Shown here: piece after piece, positions 27,113 through 36,889 of the stretch
How the letters are laid out: each line of letters starts with the position of its first letter
Numbering within the stretch: position 1 is the stretch's first letter
Source of the DNA: Lachnospiraceae bacterium
GTDB taxonomy: Bacteria; Bacillota; Clostridia; Lachnospirales; Lachnospiraceae
Assembly (NCBI GenBank): GCA_015057035.1
Contig: SVFC01000005.1
Location: forward strand, 1 to 64,000
Direction: 5' to 3'
DNA length: 64,000 nt
Notes under the pieces: generated by a model
What the model was told of the DNA's origin: nothing
Databases searched by the model: none
The model's input: only the letters and a program-made list of their open reading frames with translations
Made by a program: the position numbers and the translations under genes

Positions 27113-28835
27113 ATTGTTTATGATAAGAAATAAGACATATAACCGCAAGAAAATCTGTGTTTTTGGTAGCTTTGCCATAATACTTGGCGTTGCTCTAATT
27201 GGACGACTAATATATATTATGCTGTTCCAGCACGATTATTACTTAAATAAAGCAATTCAATTACAACAACGTGAACGACAGATAAAGGCAGCCAGGGGAG
27301 AGATTGTAGACCGAAATGGTGTGGTTTTGGCCACCAACGAAGCAGTATGTACTATTTCTGTGATTCATAATCAGATTACAGATGAAGAAAAAGTAATTGC
27401 AATATTATGTCAGGAACTAGGGCTTTCTGAGGAGTACGTGCGTAAAAGAGTGCAGAAGGTTACTTCTATTGAGAAAATAAAAAGCAATGTGCCGAAAGAA
27501 ATCGGAAAAAGAATTCTTGCATATCAGTTGGATGGTGTGAAGGTGGATGAAGATTATAGGAGAGTGTATCCCTATAATGAATTAGCATCTAAGGTGTTGG
27601 GATTTACAGGTTCAGATAATCAAGGGATTATTGGACTGGAATCAAAATATGAGAGTGTGTTAAAGGGGCAGGATGGAACGATTCTTACCTTTACGGATGC
27701 CAGAGGAAGGGAAGTCTCTGATTTGCAGGAAACGCGTGTGGAACCTATTCGTGGAGATACCTTACAATTGACGTTAGATTATAATATCCAATCTTTTTGC
27801 ACACAGATGGCGGAGAAAGCATATCTGCAGAAAGAAGCAGATAGTGTCAGTATTTTGGTTATGAATCCACAAAATGGTGAAATGCTGGCAATGGTGAATT
27901 ACCCAGAATTCAACCCCAATGATCCGTTTACGTTGATTGAAAAGTACAGCGAGTATATAGGGACAGAAAAAGAAAATGAAGTACTAAATGAAATGTGGAG
28001 AAACCCCTGCGTCAGTGACACTTATGAGCCGGGGTCTACTTTTAAGATTATTACGACTGCGGCGGCATTAGAAGAGAATGTTGTGTCGCTAACTGACCGT
28101 TTTTATTGCCCAGGATATATTGTTGTAGGAGATAGAAAAATTCGTTGTCATAAAACTGCGGGGCACGGTTCGGAGAACTTTGAAGAAGGAATAGAGAATT
28201 CCTGTAATCCGGTATTCATTGATGTAGGGCTCCGTCTAGGTGCGACAAGGTATTATCATTATTTTGAAAAATTTGGTTTGCTGGATAAAACTAAGATTGA
28301 CTTACCGGGAGAAGCGGGCACAATTATGCATCAGGAAAGTAAAATTGGTCCTGTGGAACTAGCCACAATATCGTTTGGTCAGTCTTTTCAGATTACACCA
28401 GTGCAACTGGCCACGACAGTGTCATCGCTAATTAATGGTGGTAATCGCGTTACCCCACATTTTGCTAAGGCGATTTGCGATAGTAGTACAGGAGCGGTGC
28501 AGGAACTGGAATATGACAGTTTAAGTGGAATATGTTCCGAAGAAACTTCTGAGACATTGCGTTATCTTTTGGAACAGGTAGTGTCAGATGGATCAGGAAG
28601 TAAAGCCAAGGTGGAAGGATTTGAAATAGGCGGAAAAACAGCCACTTCTCAGACATTGCCACGCTCACAAAATAAGTATATCTCATCCTTTTTGGGATTT
28701 GCTCCGGCTAGTGATCCAAAGGTGTTAGTACTGGTTATTATTAATAACCCAAAGGGAATATATTACGGTGGAACAGTAGCGGCTCCAATCGCACAGGAAA
28801 TCTTTGAAAACATCTTGCCTTACCTTGATAAATAA
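27105..28835 (+). CDS. Class B penicillin-binding protein, second copy (SpoVD/FtsI-like)
   Basis: A 576-residue paralogue of the preceding transpeptidase: an N-terminal span (about 18-38), dimerisation domain (RGEIVDRNGVVLATNEAV), STFK at 311-314, SCN in IENSCNPVFI, and the last motif as KTATSQTLP (K511-T512-A513), where nearly all relatives have KTG. No PASTA domain is visible at the end. Two starts are possible: ATG 27105 (AAGG upstream, inside a hairpin) and ATG 27120 (GAGG upstream). Likely division or spore-cortex peptidoglycan cross-linking. Confidence 0.88.
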   Translation: MRLLFMIRNKTYNRKKICVFGSFAIILGVALIGRLIYIMLFQHDYYLNKAIQLQQRERQIKAARGEIVDRNGVVLATNEAVCTISVIHNQITDEEKVIAILCQELGLSEEYVRKRVQKVTSIEKIKSNVPKEIGKRILAYQLDGVKVDEDYRRVYPYNELASKVLGFTGSDNQGIIGLESKYESVLKGQDGTILTFTDARGREVSDLQETRVEPIRGDTLQLTLDYNIQSFCTQMAEKAYLQKEADSVSILVMNPQNGEMLAMVNYPEFNPNDPFTLIEKYSEYIGTEKENEVLNEMWRNPCVSDTYEPGSTFKIITTAAALEENVVSLTDRFYCPGYIVVGDRKIRCHKTAGHGSENFEEGIENSCNPVFIDVGLRLGATRYYHYFEKFGLLDKTKIDLPGEAGTIMHQESKIGPVELATISFGQSFQITPVQLATTVSSLINGGNRVTPHFAKAICDSSTGAVQELEYDSLSGICSEETSETLRYLLEQVVSDGSGSKAKVEGFEIGGKTATSQTLPRSQNKYISSFLGFAPASDPKVLVLVIINNPKGIYYGGTVAAPIAQEIFENILPYLDK

Positions 28836-28891
28836 TCCAAAATAACGTATACTGTAAGGTGGTTTAAAAGTTACTCCAAGGAGGAAGATAC

Positions 28892-30253
28892 ATGAATTTA
28901 GATGGCAAAAAAGTTCTGGTAGTAGGTACAGGAATTAGTGGAATTGCCGCCGCAGAACTTCTTATAAAGAAAAACATTCAGACCACATTGTTCGACGGAA
29001 ATAAAGACTTAGATATAGAGAAATTATATGCAAAGAGTGAGATTTTAAAATCCATTCCTTTGATCCTCGGTGAATTATCAGAAGAGCAGATGAAGGAATT
29101 TGATGTAACTGTACTTAGCCCTGGCGTTCCAACGGATTTGCCAATGGTAAATGCTATGCGCGACTTGGGAATAGCTATCTGGGGTGAGATTGAGCTTGCA
29201 TATTATTTTGCCAAAGGACGCATTGTGGCCATTACAGGTACCAACGGAAAAACCACAACCACCGCTTTGACGGGAGAGATTATGAGCGAATATTTTGCGG
29301 ACGTGAAAGTGGTTGGTAATATTGGTATTCCTTATACTTCCGTAGCATTGGATACAACAGAGGATACTGTGACAGTGGCAGAAATTAGTAGTTTCCAGTT
29401 AGAAACAGTGCATGAATTTAAACCTATTGTTTCTGCGATTTTGAATATTACACCAGACCATTTGAATCGTCACCATACTATGGAATGTTATATTAAAGCC
29501 AAAGAAGATATTACTATGAACCAGACGAAGAATGAGGTTTGTGTATTAAACTACGAAGATGAGGTTCTTAGAGAGTTTGCGGTAACATGTCCTGCGACGG
29601 TTATCTTTTTTAGTAGTCAGAGAAGGTTAGAGAGTGGGTTTTATTATGCAGATAAAGAAATCCATTATGCCCATGGCGGAGAAGACGAAGTTGTGATTCA
29701 TGTGGATGAGTTAAATATTCTCGGTGAACATAACTATGAAAATGTAATGAGCGCTTGTGCTATGGCAGTTAGTGTTGGTGTTCCAATGGATGCCATTCGC
29801 ACAGTTCTTCGTCGTTTCCAGGCAGTAGAACATAGAATAGAGTATGTAACTGAAAAGAGAGGAGTACGTTTTTACAACGACTCTAAGGGAACGAATCCGG
29901 ATGCGGCCATTAAGGCAATCAAAGCAATGAATCGTCCAACCTATCTGATTGGTGGAGGTTACGACAAGGCTTCAGAATATGATGAATGGATTGAAAGTTT
30001 TGATGGTAAAGTAAAAGAACTTGTATTAATTGGACAGACTGCAGAGAAGATTCAAGAGTGTGCCCATAAGCATGGATTTTTTAATACTGTAATTTTTGAA
30101 ACCTTTGAAGAGGCTATTTGTTATTGCTATGAGAAATCTGTTTCTGGAGATGCAGTTTTGCTTTCTCCAGCATGTGCAAGTTGGGGAATGTTTGCGAATT
30201 ACGAAGAACGTGGCAGAATTTTTAAAGAAATTGTAAGAGGTCTTAAGGAGTAA
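28892..30253 (+). CDS. murD: UDP-N-acetylmuramoyl-L-alanine:D-glutamate ligase
   Basis: A 453-residue cytosolic Mur ligase that adds D-glutamate to UDP-MurNAc-L-alanine with ATP. The N-terminal Rossmann domain begins VLVVGTGISGIAAAE; the ATP loop GTNGKTTTTAL is near residue 117; the central NITPDHLNRH near 190 and the C-terminal YNDSKGTNPDA near 330 and LLSPACASWGMF near 425 are all present. RBS AAGGAGG. The next gene starts 5 bases after its stop. Confidence 0.96.
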   Translation: MNLDGKKVLVVGTGISGIAAAELLIKKNIQTTLFDGNKDLDIEKLYAKSEILKSIPLILGELSEEQMKEFDVTVLSPGVPTDLPMVNAMRDLGIAIWGEIELAYYFAKGRIVAITGTNGKTTTTALTGEIMSEYFADVKVVGNIGIPYTSVALDTTEDTVTVAEISSFQLETVHEFKPIVSAILNITPDHLNRHHTMECYIKAKEDITMNQTKNEVCVLNYEDEVLREFAVTCPATVIFFSSQRRLESGFYYADKEIHYAHGGEDEVVIHVDELNILGEHNYENVMSACAMAVSVGVPMDAIRTVLRRFQAVEHRIEYVTEKRGVRFYNDSKGTNPDAAIKAIKAMNRPTYLIGGGYDKASEYDEWIESFDGKVKELVLIGQTAEKIQECAHKHGFFNTVIFETFEEAICYCYEKSVSGDAVLLSPACASWGMFANYEERGRIFKEIVRGLKE

Positions 30254-30257
30254 TTGA

Positions 30258-31427
30258 GTGAGAGATAGTAAGCGAGGCGTAGAACGTCGTCCGATGGAGA
30301 AGCAGGGCGAAGAAAAACGCAGAGAAAAAACAAGTTCATATTTTGATTATAATCTGCTGTTTTTGATTATTTTCCTGGTGTGCTTTGGACTGGTTATGCT
30401 ATACAGCTCTAGTTCTTATATTGCAGCGAATTCAGCGCTATTTAATTATGACGGAGCATATTATCTGAAAAAACAGTTGCGTAATATTGCAATTGGGGCT
30501 GTGGGAATGATTGCACTTATTTTTATAGACTATCGTTTCTGGAGAAAATTGTCTGTACTGGCATATTTAGGTTCGTTTGCACTTTGTATTGCAGTGTTTT
30601 TTATCGGATCGGATTCTCATGGTTCTACTCGTTGGATTGATCTTGGACCGATTTCTTTCCAACCATCGGAAATTGCAAAAATTGGAATCATTCTATTCCT
30701 TGCAATGACTTTGGAAAAAGTGGCCAAGAATTTAAAATCCGGGTGGAATCTGATTAAAGTTTTGTTGCTGGTTGCTCCGGTGATTGCGGCCGTTGCGGTA
30801 AGCAATCTTAGTACTGCAGTTATTCTTGCCGGTATTGCAGTGTGTATGCTTTTTGTTGCAAGCCCTAAGTATTGGCATTTCTTCTTCGTTGGTGGCGCAG
30901 GTGTACTATTCGTGGCATTGTTTATTGCCTTTGCAGGCTATCGTATGGGAAGAATTGAAGCATGGCTTAATCCAGAAGCTGCTGGAGATGGCGCATATCA
31001 GACCCTGCAGGGGTTATATGCAATTGGTTCCGGAGGATTGTTTGGAAAAGGCTTAGGAGAAAGCTTGCAGAAGTTGGGAAATGTTCCAGAATCTCAGAAC
31101 GATATGATTTTTACAATTATCTGTGAAGAACTTGGATTGTTCGGCGCGGTTAGTGTTATTTTGCTGTTTCTGTTATTAATCTGGCGCATGATGATTATTG
31201 CCAACAACGCAAAAGATTTATACGGTTCACTGATTGTAGTGGGAGTTATGTCTCATGTGGCTATTCAGGTTATTTTAAACATTGCAGTAGTAACCAATTC
31301 TATTCCAAATACAGGTGTAATTCTACCTTTTATCAGTTATGGTGGAACGTCCTTTATTTTCCTCTTGTGTGAGATGGGACTTGTCCTAAGCGTATCAAGA
31401 GGAATCAAACTAGAAGCGATTAAATAG
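30258..31427 (+). CDS. ftsW: Lipid II polymerase / division protein FtsW
   Basis: A 389-residue SEDS-family membrane glycosyltransferase with ten or so spans. Visible signatures are LVMLYSSSSYIA in the first span region, GSTRWIDLGPISFQPSEIAKIG near residue 130, and the C-terminal VPESQNDMIFTIICEELG followed by NTGVILPFISYGGTSFI. The first ~30 residues are basic and polar. I start at GTG 30258, six to seven bases after AAGGAG, which itself overlaps the end of murD. It acts with one of the class B PBPs upstream. Confidence 0.93.
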   Translation: MRDSKRGVERRPMEKQGEEKRREKTSSYFDYNLLFLIIFLVCFGLVMLYSSSSYIAANSALFNYDGAYYLKKQLRNIAIGAVGMIALIFIDYRFWRKLSVLAYLGSFALCIAVFFIGSDSHGSTRWIDLGPISFQPSEIAKIGIILFLAMTLEKVAKNLKSGWNLIKVLLLVAPVIAAVAVSNLSTAVILAGIAVCMLFVASPKYWHFFFVGGAGVLFVALFIAFAGYRMGRIEAWLNPEAAGDGAYQTLQGLYAIGSGGLFGKGLGESLQKLGNVPESQNDMIFTIICEELGLFGAVSVILLFLLLIWRMMIIANNAKDLYGSLIVVGVMSHVAIQVILNIAVVTNSIPNTGVILPFISYGGTSFIFLLCEMGLVLSVSRGIKLEAIK

Positions 31428-31434
31428 GAGTAAT

Positions 31435-32181
31435 ATGGTAAGAGAGAAAAAGAAAAAAACTTCCAGATGGAAGTTGATTCTGTTGGCCATTTTTTCTATT
31501 ATTCTTGCGTTAGGAATCCTGGCACTTTTAATGATTAAGGTGTTTGTGGTAAAGAACGTAAAAGTAGAAGGCAACGAACTTTATGATGATAACTTAATAA
31601 AGACAACCGTATTAAATGATGAGTATTCATGGAATAGTTTGTATGTGTTTTTGAAGTATACCTTTACGGATACACAACAGCTTCCTTTTATTGATACTAT
31701 GGAGATTACTATGGAAGACCCACAGACTTTGAATATCAAGGTTTATGAAAAGGGGTTGTTGGGTTATCTCTACATACCTGCAATTGGACAGAATGCGTAT
31801 TTTGATAAGGACGGTATTGTGGTGGAAACATCCACGCGCATTATTGAGAATGTTCCTAGAATGGAAGGGTTAGGATGTGATACTGTGGTCCTGTATGAAA
31901 AACTTCCAATTGAGGATAAATTATTAAAACAATTGCTGACACTTACCCAGACTTTAAAACGAGACCAGTTGGAACCAGATGCTATTTTGTATGGCGTGAA
32001 GAATTCTCCGGTTTTAAAATATGCAGATGTTTCAGTGAATCTTGGCTCTATGCAGTATTTAACGCAGAAGGTAGAACGTGTTCGAAAGATACTTCCGCAG
32101 CTTGCAGGAATGGCTGGAACACTACATTTAGAGAATTGGGACGAGCAAACAACAAATATTGTGTTTGAAAAGGCAGAATAA
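31435..32181 (+). CDS. ftsQ: Cell division protein FtsQ/DivIB
   Basis: A 248-residue bitopic protein: a basic N-terminus (REKKKKTSRWK), one span at about 14-35, then the extracellular POTRA domain opening with VKNVKVEGNELYDDNLIKT, and a beta domain. This is the DivIB form found in Firmicutes, which stabilises the FtsL-DivIC complex. The TAGGAG before its ATG stands right after the ftsW stop. Confidence 0.88.
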   Translation: MVREKKKKTSRWKLILLAIFSIILALGILALLMIKVFVVKNVKVEGNELYDDNLIKTTVLNDEYSWNSLYVFLKYTFTDTQQLPFIDTMEITMEDPQTLNIKVYEKGLLGYLYIPAIGQNAYFDKDGIVVETSTRIIENVPRMEGLGCDTVVLYEKLPIEDKLLKQLLTLTQTLKRDQLEPDAILYGVKNSPVLKYADVSVNLGSMQYLTQKVERVRKILPQLAGMAGTLHLENWDEQTTNIVFEKAE

Positions 32182-32204
32182 TTAAAAAAAATAACAAATT
32201 TCTG

Positions 32205-32233
32205 TTGATTATTTTGCGGAAAAATTATATTAT
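32205..32233 (+). promoter_or_regulatory. Candidate sigma-A promoter of ftsZ
   Basis: TTGATT and TATTAT with a 17-base spacer; the layout matches the mraZ promoter exactly. It would give ftsZ its own transcript with a ~70-base leader. Confidence 0.65.
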
Positions 32234-32311
32234 ATGGTATATGGGTATAGAAAGTGGTCTTATTGGGCTCAATTGATATAAATCTTGGGAGAGAAAGAGG
32301 AGGAAACCCCC

Positions 32312-33553
32312 GTGCTTGAAATTAGAACAACAGAAGCAGATGCTAGTGCAAAAATTATCGTGATTGGTGTTGGTGGCGCTGGTAACAATGCTGTTAACCG
32401 TATGATTGATGAAAATATTGGTGGAGTAGAATTTATCGGTGTTAATACTGATAAACAGGCATTACAGTTATGCAAGGCTCCTACTTTAATACAGATTGGT
32501 GAAAAACTTACAAAGGGATTAGGCGCTGGCGCAAAACCTGAAATCGGCGAAAAGGCTGCAGAAGAAAGTTCAGAAGAATTAGCTGCTGCAATCAAAGGTG
32601 CAGATATGGTATTCGTTACCTGTGGTATGGGTGGCGGAACTGGTACAGGTGCAGCTCCAGTTGTTGCTAAGATTTCCAAGGATCAGGGAATCTTAACTGT
32701 AGGTGTAGTTACCAAACCTTTCAAATTCGAAGCAAAACAGAGAATGATTAATGCAATCGATGGTATTGACCGTTTAAAAGATAACGTAGATACATTGATT
32801 GTTATTCCTAATGATAAACTTCTTGAAATTGTTGACAGACGTACAACAATGCCAGATGCTCTTAAGAAAGCAGATGAAGTGTTACAGCAGGCAGTTCAGG
32901 GTATTACAGACCTTATTAATCTACCTGCACTTATTAACCTTGACTTCGCAGACGTTTCTACCGTTATGAAGGACAAAGGTATGGCACATATCGGTATCGG
33001 TAGTGCTAAGGGTGACGAGAAAGCAATCGAGGCTGTTAAGCTTGCTGTTGCATCTCCACTTCTTGAGACAACAATTAATGGTGCAAGCCATGTAATTATT
33101 AATATTTCTGGTGACATTTCATTAATGGATGCCAATGATGCAGCTAGTTATGTTCAGGATCTTGCAGGTGAAGATGCTAATATCATCTTTGGTGCTAAGT
33201 ATGACGAAACAATGGTAGACGAAGCTGTTATTACAGTTATTGCTACTGGATTGGAAAGTGGACGTAGAACACCAACAAGTATTCCAAACGTTATGCAGTA
33301 TGCACAGCAGACAAGACCTACAACAGTAACACCTAACTATGCAGCAAGAACAAGTGCTAACAGCGGATTACATACAGCTCCAGCAGGTGCAACCGTAAGA
33401 CCAGCAACTACACCAATTGCTCCAGCACAGCCTGCGGCTCCAGCGAATAATCCAGCATATACATCTGGTATTGTTCAGCCACGTCAGCCAGAAAGCACTG
33501 TAAAACCAGTAGAAATCAACATTCCTGATTTCTTAAAGAATTCAAAGAGATAA
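32312..33553 (+). CDS. ftsZ: Cell division GTPase FtsZ
   Basis: A 413-residue tubulin-like GTPase that forms the cytokinetic ring. The motifs are [20 protein letters not shown] at the start, [13 protein letters not shown] near residue 106 and [11 protein letters not shown] near 205. A Pro/Ala/Thr-rich linker of ~70 residues precedes the conserved C-terminal peptide [13 protein letters not shown] choose GTG 32312, eight bases after AGGAGG; the longer frame from TTG 32285 would read through that RBS. It has a promoter and a terminator of its own. Confidence 0.96.
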   Translation: MLEIRTTEADASAKIIVIGVGGAGNNAVNRMIDENIGGVEFIGVNTDKQALQLCKAPTLIQIGEKLTKGLGAGAKPEIGEKAAEESSEELAAAIKGADMVFVTCGMGGGTGTGAAPVVAKISKDQGILTVGVVTKPFKFEAKQRMINAIDGIDRLKDNVDTLIVIPNDKLLEIVDRRTTMPDALKKADEVLQQAVQGITDLINLPALINLDFADVSTVMKDKGMAHIGIGSAKGDEKAIEAVKLAVASPLLETTINGASHVIINISGDISLMDANDAASYVQDLAGEDANIIFGAKYDETMVDEAVITVIATGLESGRRTPTSIPNVMQYAQQTRPTTVTPNYAARTSANSGLHTAPAGATVRPATTPIAPAQPAAPANNPAYTSGIVQPRQPESTVKPVEINIPDFLKNSKR

Positions 33554-33562
33554 GATTTACGA

Positions 33563-33595
33563 AAGACGAGATTGATTAGAATCTCGTCTTTTTTT
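33563..33595 (+). terminator. Intrinsic terminator after ftsZ
   Basis: Perfect 11-bp stem AAGACGAGATT / AATCTCGTCTT, 6-base loop, seven T. It closes the dcw cluster and rules out the far upstream start of the spoIIGA frame. Confidence 0.92.
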
Positions 33596-33631
33596 ATTTT
33601 GAAAAATCAAAAAAAAGGAAGTGATGGAAAG

Positions 33632-34420
33632 GTGCTGGTGGATACCTACATATTTTATGCGGATATATATTTTGTCCAAAATGTTATAGTCAAGTTGGGA
33701 ATTTTGACGCTTACCATAAGAACTTTAAAAATACAAATGACAAAGCCTGTGATAAAAGTAGTAGCGGTTGCCATAATAGCAACGCTTTTAGAAATCACAG
33801 GTCTTTTTTTCTTCCCGTATTACGGTTTATTCGTATTGTTTATGCATATGATTCTAATTCCATCTATGATGGCTGTCTTATTGTGGAGGCAAAGAGAAAT
33901 CCTTGGAAAAGCCATCGTTTGTGGCTATTTTTATGTAATTCTGTTAAATGGTGTGATTGAAGTATTATGGAATCTGATTGGGAATGGCTGGGGATATCCA
34001 CTTTTGGTTCTAACAGGAAATATCATATGTGTGTTAATCGTTCTTTATGTGCTACATAGATGGAGAATTAGCAAAGGAATCTATCCTGTAGACATACATT
34101 TTCCTGACATTATCTGGACGGTACAGGGGTTCTATGACTCAGGTAATCATTTGAAAGACCCATATACAGGAAAGAGTGTGCATATTATTTCAGGTAAATT
34201 AGCAAGGAGACTGGAGCTAGCACCTGAGAAAAAAGTTTGTATTCCATATCAGTCACTTGGAAACAGCGATGGATTAATAGATGTATATTACATAGATGAG
34301 ATTAAAATCAAGAAACAGGAATCGGTAATTGTACAAAAAGGGGTGCCTTTGGCTGTTGCGGAAGAGAGTGTTTTTGCAGGCAAAGGGTATGAGATGATTA
34401 TTAATGAGGATGTGTGGTAG
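33632..34420 (+). CDS. spoIIGA: Sigma-E processing peptidase SpoIIGA
   Basis: About 262 residues: five membrane spans in the first ~150 residues, then a cytoplasmic aspartic-protease domain with the catalytic [15 protein letters not shown] near residue 165. SpoIIGA sits in the septum and cleaves pro-sigma-E in the mother cell after the SpoIIR signal from the forespore. The start is uncertain (GTG 33632 or GTG 33638); both follow a GGAAG/GGAAAGG stretch, and earlier codons fall in the ftsZ terminator. It is shorter than the ~309-residue Bacillus protein. sigE follows by 11 bases. Confidence 0.85.
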   Translation: MLVDTYIFYADIYFVQNVIVKLGILTLTIRTLKIQMTKPVIKVVAVAIIATLLEITGLFFFPYYGLFVLFMHMILIPSMMAVLLWRQREILGKAIVCGYFYVILLNGVIEVLWNLIGNGWGYPLLVLTGNIICVLIVLYVLHRWRISKGIYPVDIHFPDIIWTVQGFYDSGNHLKDPYTGKSVHIISGKLARRLELAPEKKVCIPYQSLGNSDGLIDVYYIDEIKIKKQESVIVQKGVPLAVAEESVFAGKGYEMIINEDVW

Positions 34421-34431
34421 GAGTGTTTAAA

Positions 34432-35166
34432 ATGTGGAACAAATTAATAGCGTTTTTATGTGACTTTTGGAGAAAAATTAGTGCTTCTTTGAGAGAAGAA
34501 GATAATACATCGGTTTTTTATATTGGTGGCTCGGAAGTGCTACCACCGCCTCTTAGTCAGGAAGAGGAAAAAGAGTATTTGAATCAGCTGTCAGGCAATG
34601 AATGTGAGGAAGCAAAGAAAAAATTGATTTCCCATAACTTGAGATTAGTCGTTTATCTTGCACGAAAGTTTGAAAATACAGGAGTCGGGGTGGAAGATTT
34701 AATATCTATCGGAACAATTGGTTTGATTAAGGGCATTCACACCTTTAATCCGGAGAAAAATATCAAGTTAGCAACGTATGCATCAAGATGCATTGAGAAT
34801 GAGATTTTAATGCATTTAAGAAGAACGAATAAATTAAAACTGGAAGTGTCTTTTGATGAGCCACTAAATATGGATTGGGATGGAAATGAGTTGTTATTGT
34901 CAGATATTCTGGGAACAGACGAGGATATTATCTATCGGGACTTGGAAACGGAGGCGGAGATTGGATTGCTTCGAAAAGCAATGGAGAAATTGTCTGACCG
35001 AGAGCGTGAAATTATCGAACTACGTTATGGCTATAATCGTAAGAATGACAAAGAAATGACGCAAAAAGAAGTGGCGGATTTGCTTGGGATTTCCCAGTCC
35101 TACATATCGAGATTAGAAAAAAAGATTATGACGCGACTTCGTAGGGAGATACAGAGGATAGAATAA
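34432..35166 (+). CDS. sigE: RNA polymerase sporulation sigma factor SigE
   Basis: A 244-residue mother-cell sigma factor made as a pro-protein. The N-terminal ~30 residues are the pro-region ending at [16 protein letters not shown], which fits the known processing region. Region 2 reads [22 protein letters not shown] and [19 protein letters not shown]; region 4 has the helix-turn-helix [20 protein letters not shown]. Start at ATG 34432, eight bases after TAGGAG. It forms an operon with its protease SpoIIGA. Confidence 0.95.
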   Translation: MWNKLIAFLCDFWRKISASLREEDNTSVFYIGGSEVLPPPLSQEEEKEYLNQLSGNECEEAKKKLISHNLRLVVYLARKFENTGVGVEDLISIGTIGLIKGIHTFNPEKNIKLATYASRCIENEILMHLRRTNKLKLEVSFDEPLNMDWDGNELLLSDILGTDEDIIYRDLETEAEIGLLRKAMEKLSDREREIIELRYGYNRKNDKEMTQKEVADLLGISQSYISRLEKKIMTRLRREIQRIE

Positions 35167-35265
35167 AGAGAAGAGATTATTAAAAATCATTAAATTCAGA
35201 AAGAATAGGAGAAAAATAGCACAAGAAATGTTATAATATAGAAAAAGACGATAGGAGGTACCTGT

Positions 35266-36864
35266 ATGATTCTTGAGTTTTTGGGCGCAGCACGCGAAGT
35301 AACTGGAAGTTGTCATTATGTATCCTTTGGAGATATTCATTTTCTTGTGGATTGTGGTATGGAACAGGGAGCAGACCTGTATGAAAATCAGGAAATCCCT
35401 GTGAATCCTGCAATTATCGACTATGTGTTTGTAACACACGCACACATTGACCACTCGGGATTACTACCTCTTTTGTATAAGAATGGTTTTCGTGGTCAGG
35501 TTTATGCCACGAAAGCTACTACGGAGCTATGTAACATTATGCTTCGTGATTCTGCACATATTCAGGAATTTGAAGCGGAGTGGAAGAATCGCAAAGCAAG
35601 ACGTGCGGGAAAGCCAGAAGTCTTGCCATTGTATGATACCAATGATGCTAATGGAGTATTAGGCCATTTTGTATCTTGCGATTATCAGAGTAAGATGACC
35701 ATATGTGAAGGTTTATCGGTTCGATTTGTAGATGCAGGACATTTGCTGGGGTCTTCGTCTATTGAAATCTGGATTACAGAAGAGGGAATAACGAAAAAGC
35801 TTGTTTTTTCAGGAGATATCGGCAATGGCAATCGCCCATTGATTCGTAATCCAGAATACATTCGAGAAGCGGATTATATCATTATGGAGTCTACTTATGG
35901 TAATCGTACCCATGAGCTTCCACCAGATTATGCTGTCGAACTTGCAAAGGTTTTAAAAGACACTTTTATGAGAGGTGGGAATGTGGTGATTCCAGCATTT
36001 TCTGTTGGTAGAACTCAGGAGATGCTGTACTTTTTGCGTCGAATTAAGACGGAGAATATGCTACCAGAATTTCCGGATTTTGAAGCATATGTAGATAGTC
36101 CTTTATCTGTAGAGGCAACCAACGTATTTCATTTAAATGTGGCAGAGTGCTTTGATGAGGAAGCACTGGAACTGGTTAATAGTGGAATTAATCCGATTCG
36201 TTTCCCGGGACTCAAGGTTTCAGTTACTAGTGATGAATCCAAGATGATTAACTTTGATCCAAAACCAAAGGTAATCATTTCAGCTTCTGGTATGTGTGAG
36301 GCGGGGCGTATCCGTCATCATTTAAAACACAATTTATGGCGTGAGGATTCTACTATAATGTTTGTGGGATATCAGGTGCCTGGTACTTTAGGAAATAGTT
36401 TGCTTGGAGGAGCGGATAAAGTAAAACTGTTTGGCGAAGAAGTAGAAGTTCGTGCGAAAATTGTTAATTTGCCAGGTATCAGTGGTCATGCGGACTTACC
36501 ACAGTTAATAGAATGGGTAAAAGCCTTTGAAAATACACCAACCAAGGTTTTTGTGGTGCATGGTGATGAAGAAAGTGCAGTTGCTTTTGCAGAGACAGTA
36601 AAGGCAACGGTAGGGGTTGATGCTGTGGCACCATATACAGGTGATATATATGATTTGGAAAGCGGTTTCTGCGTCCAGGAAGGTACTCATAAATTAGCAG
36701 AGAAGAAGGTTAAGGCTAAGACTCCAACTGGCGTATTTGCCCGTTTAATCGCTGCAGGAGAACGTTTAGTTGCAGTGATTCGTAAATGTGAAGGTATGGC
36801 AAACAAGGATTTGGCAAAATTCGCAGACCAGATAAATTCTCTGTGTGATAAGTGGGATAGATAA
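35266..36864 (+). CDS. Beta-CASP metallo-beta-lactamase RNA-processing-type nuclease
   Basis: A 532-residue cytosolic protein. The MBL metal motif HAHIDHSGLLP is near residue 57, the acidic SGDIGNGNRPL near 184, then the beta-CASP part with MESTYGNR near 205, PAFSVGRTQEMLY near 243, SASGMCEAGRIRHHL near 339, HADLPQ near 408 and VVHGDEES near 427. This is the CPSF73-like class that cuts or trims RNA. The last ~70 residues are an added tail. RBS TAGGAGG. A TATAAT at 35232 may mark a promoter, without a clear -35. Confidence 0.87.
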   Translation: MILEFLGAAREVTGSCHYVSFGDIHFLVDCGMEQGADLYENQEIPVNPAIIDYVFVTHAHIDHSGLLPLLYKNGFRGQVYATKATTELCNIMLRDSAHIQEFEAEWKNRKARRAGKPEVLPLYDTNDANGVLGHFVSCDYQSKMTICEGLSVRFVDAGHLLGSSSIEIWITEEGITKKLVFSGDIGNGNRPLIRNPEYIREADYIIMESTYGNRTHELPPDYAVELAKVLKDTFMRGGNVVIPAFSVGRTQEMLYFLRRIKTENMLPEFPDFEAYVDSPLSVEATNVFHLNVAECFDEEALELVNSGINPIRFPGLKVSVTSDESKMINFDPKPKVIISASGMCEAGRIRHHLKHNLWREDSTIMFVGYQVPGTLGNSLLGGADKVKLFGEEVEVRAKIVNLPGISGHADLPQLIEWVKAFENTPTKVFVVHGDEESAVAFAETVKATVGVDAVAPYTGDIYDLESGFCVQEGTHKLAEKKVKAKTPTGVFARLIAAGERLVAVIRKCEGMANKDLAKFADQINSLCDKWDR

Positions 36865-36889
36865 GAGAAAAACTTAGGTGGAAAAACGA

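Noticed and set aside
35221-35240. A promoter with TATAAT at 35232 for the beta-CASP gene
   Set aside because: No acceptable -35 hexamer at 16-18 bases; mentioned only in the gene entry.
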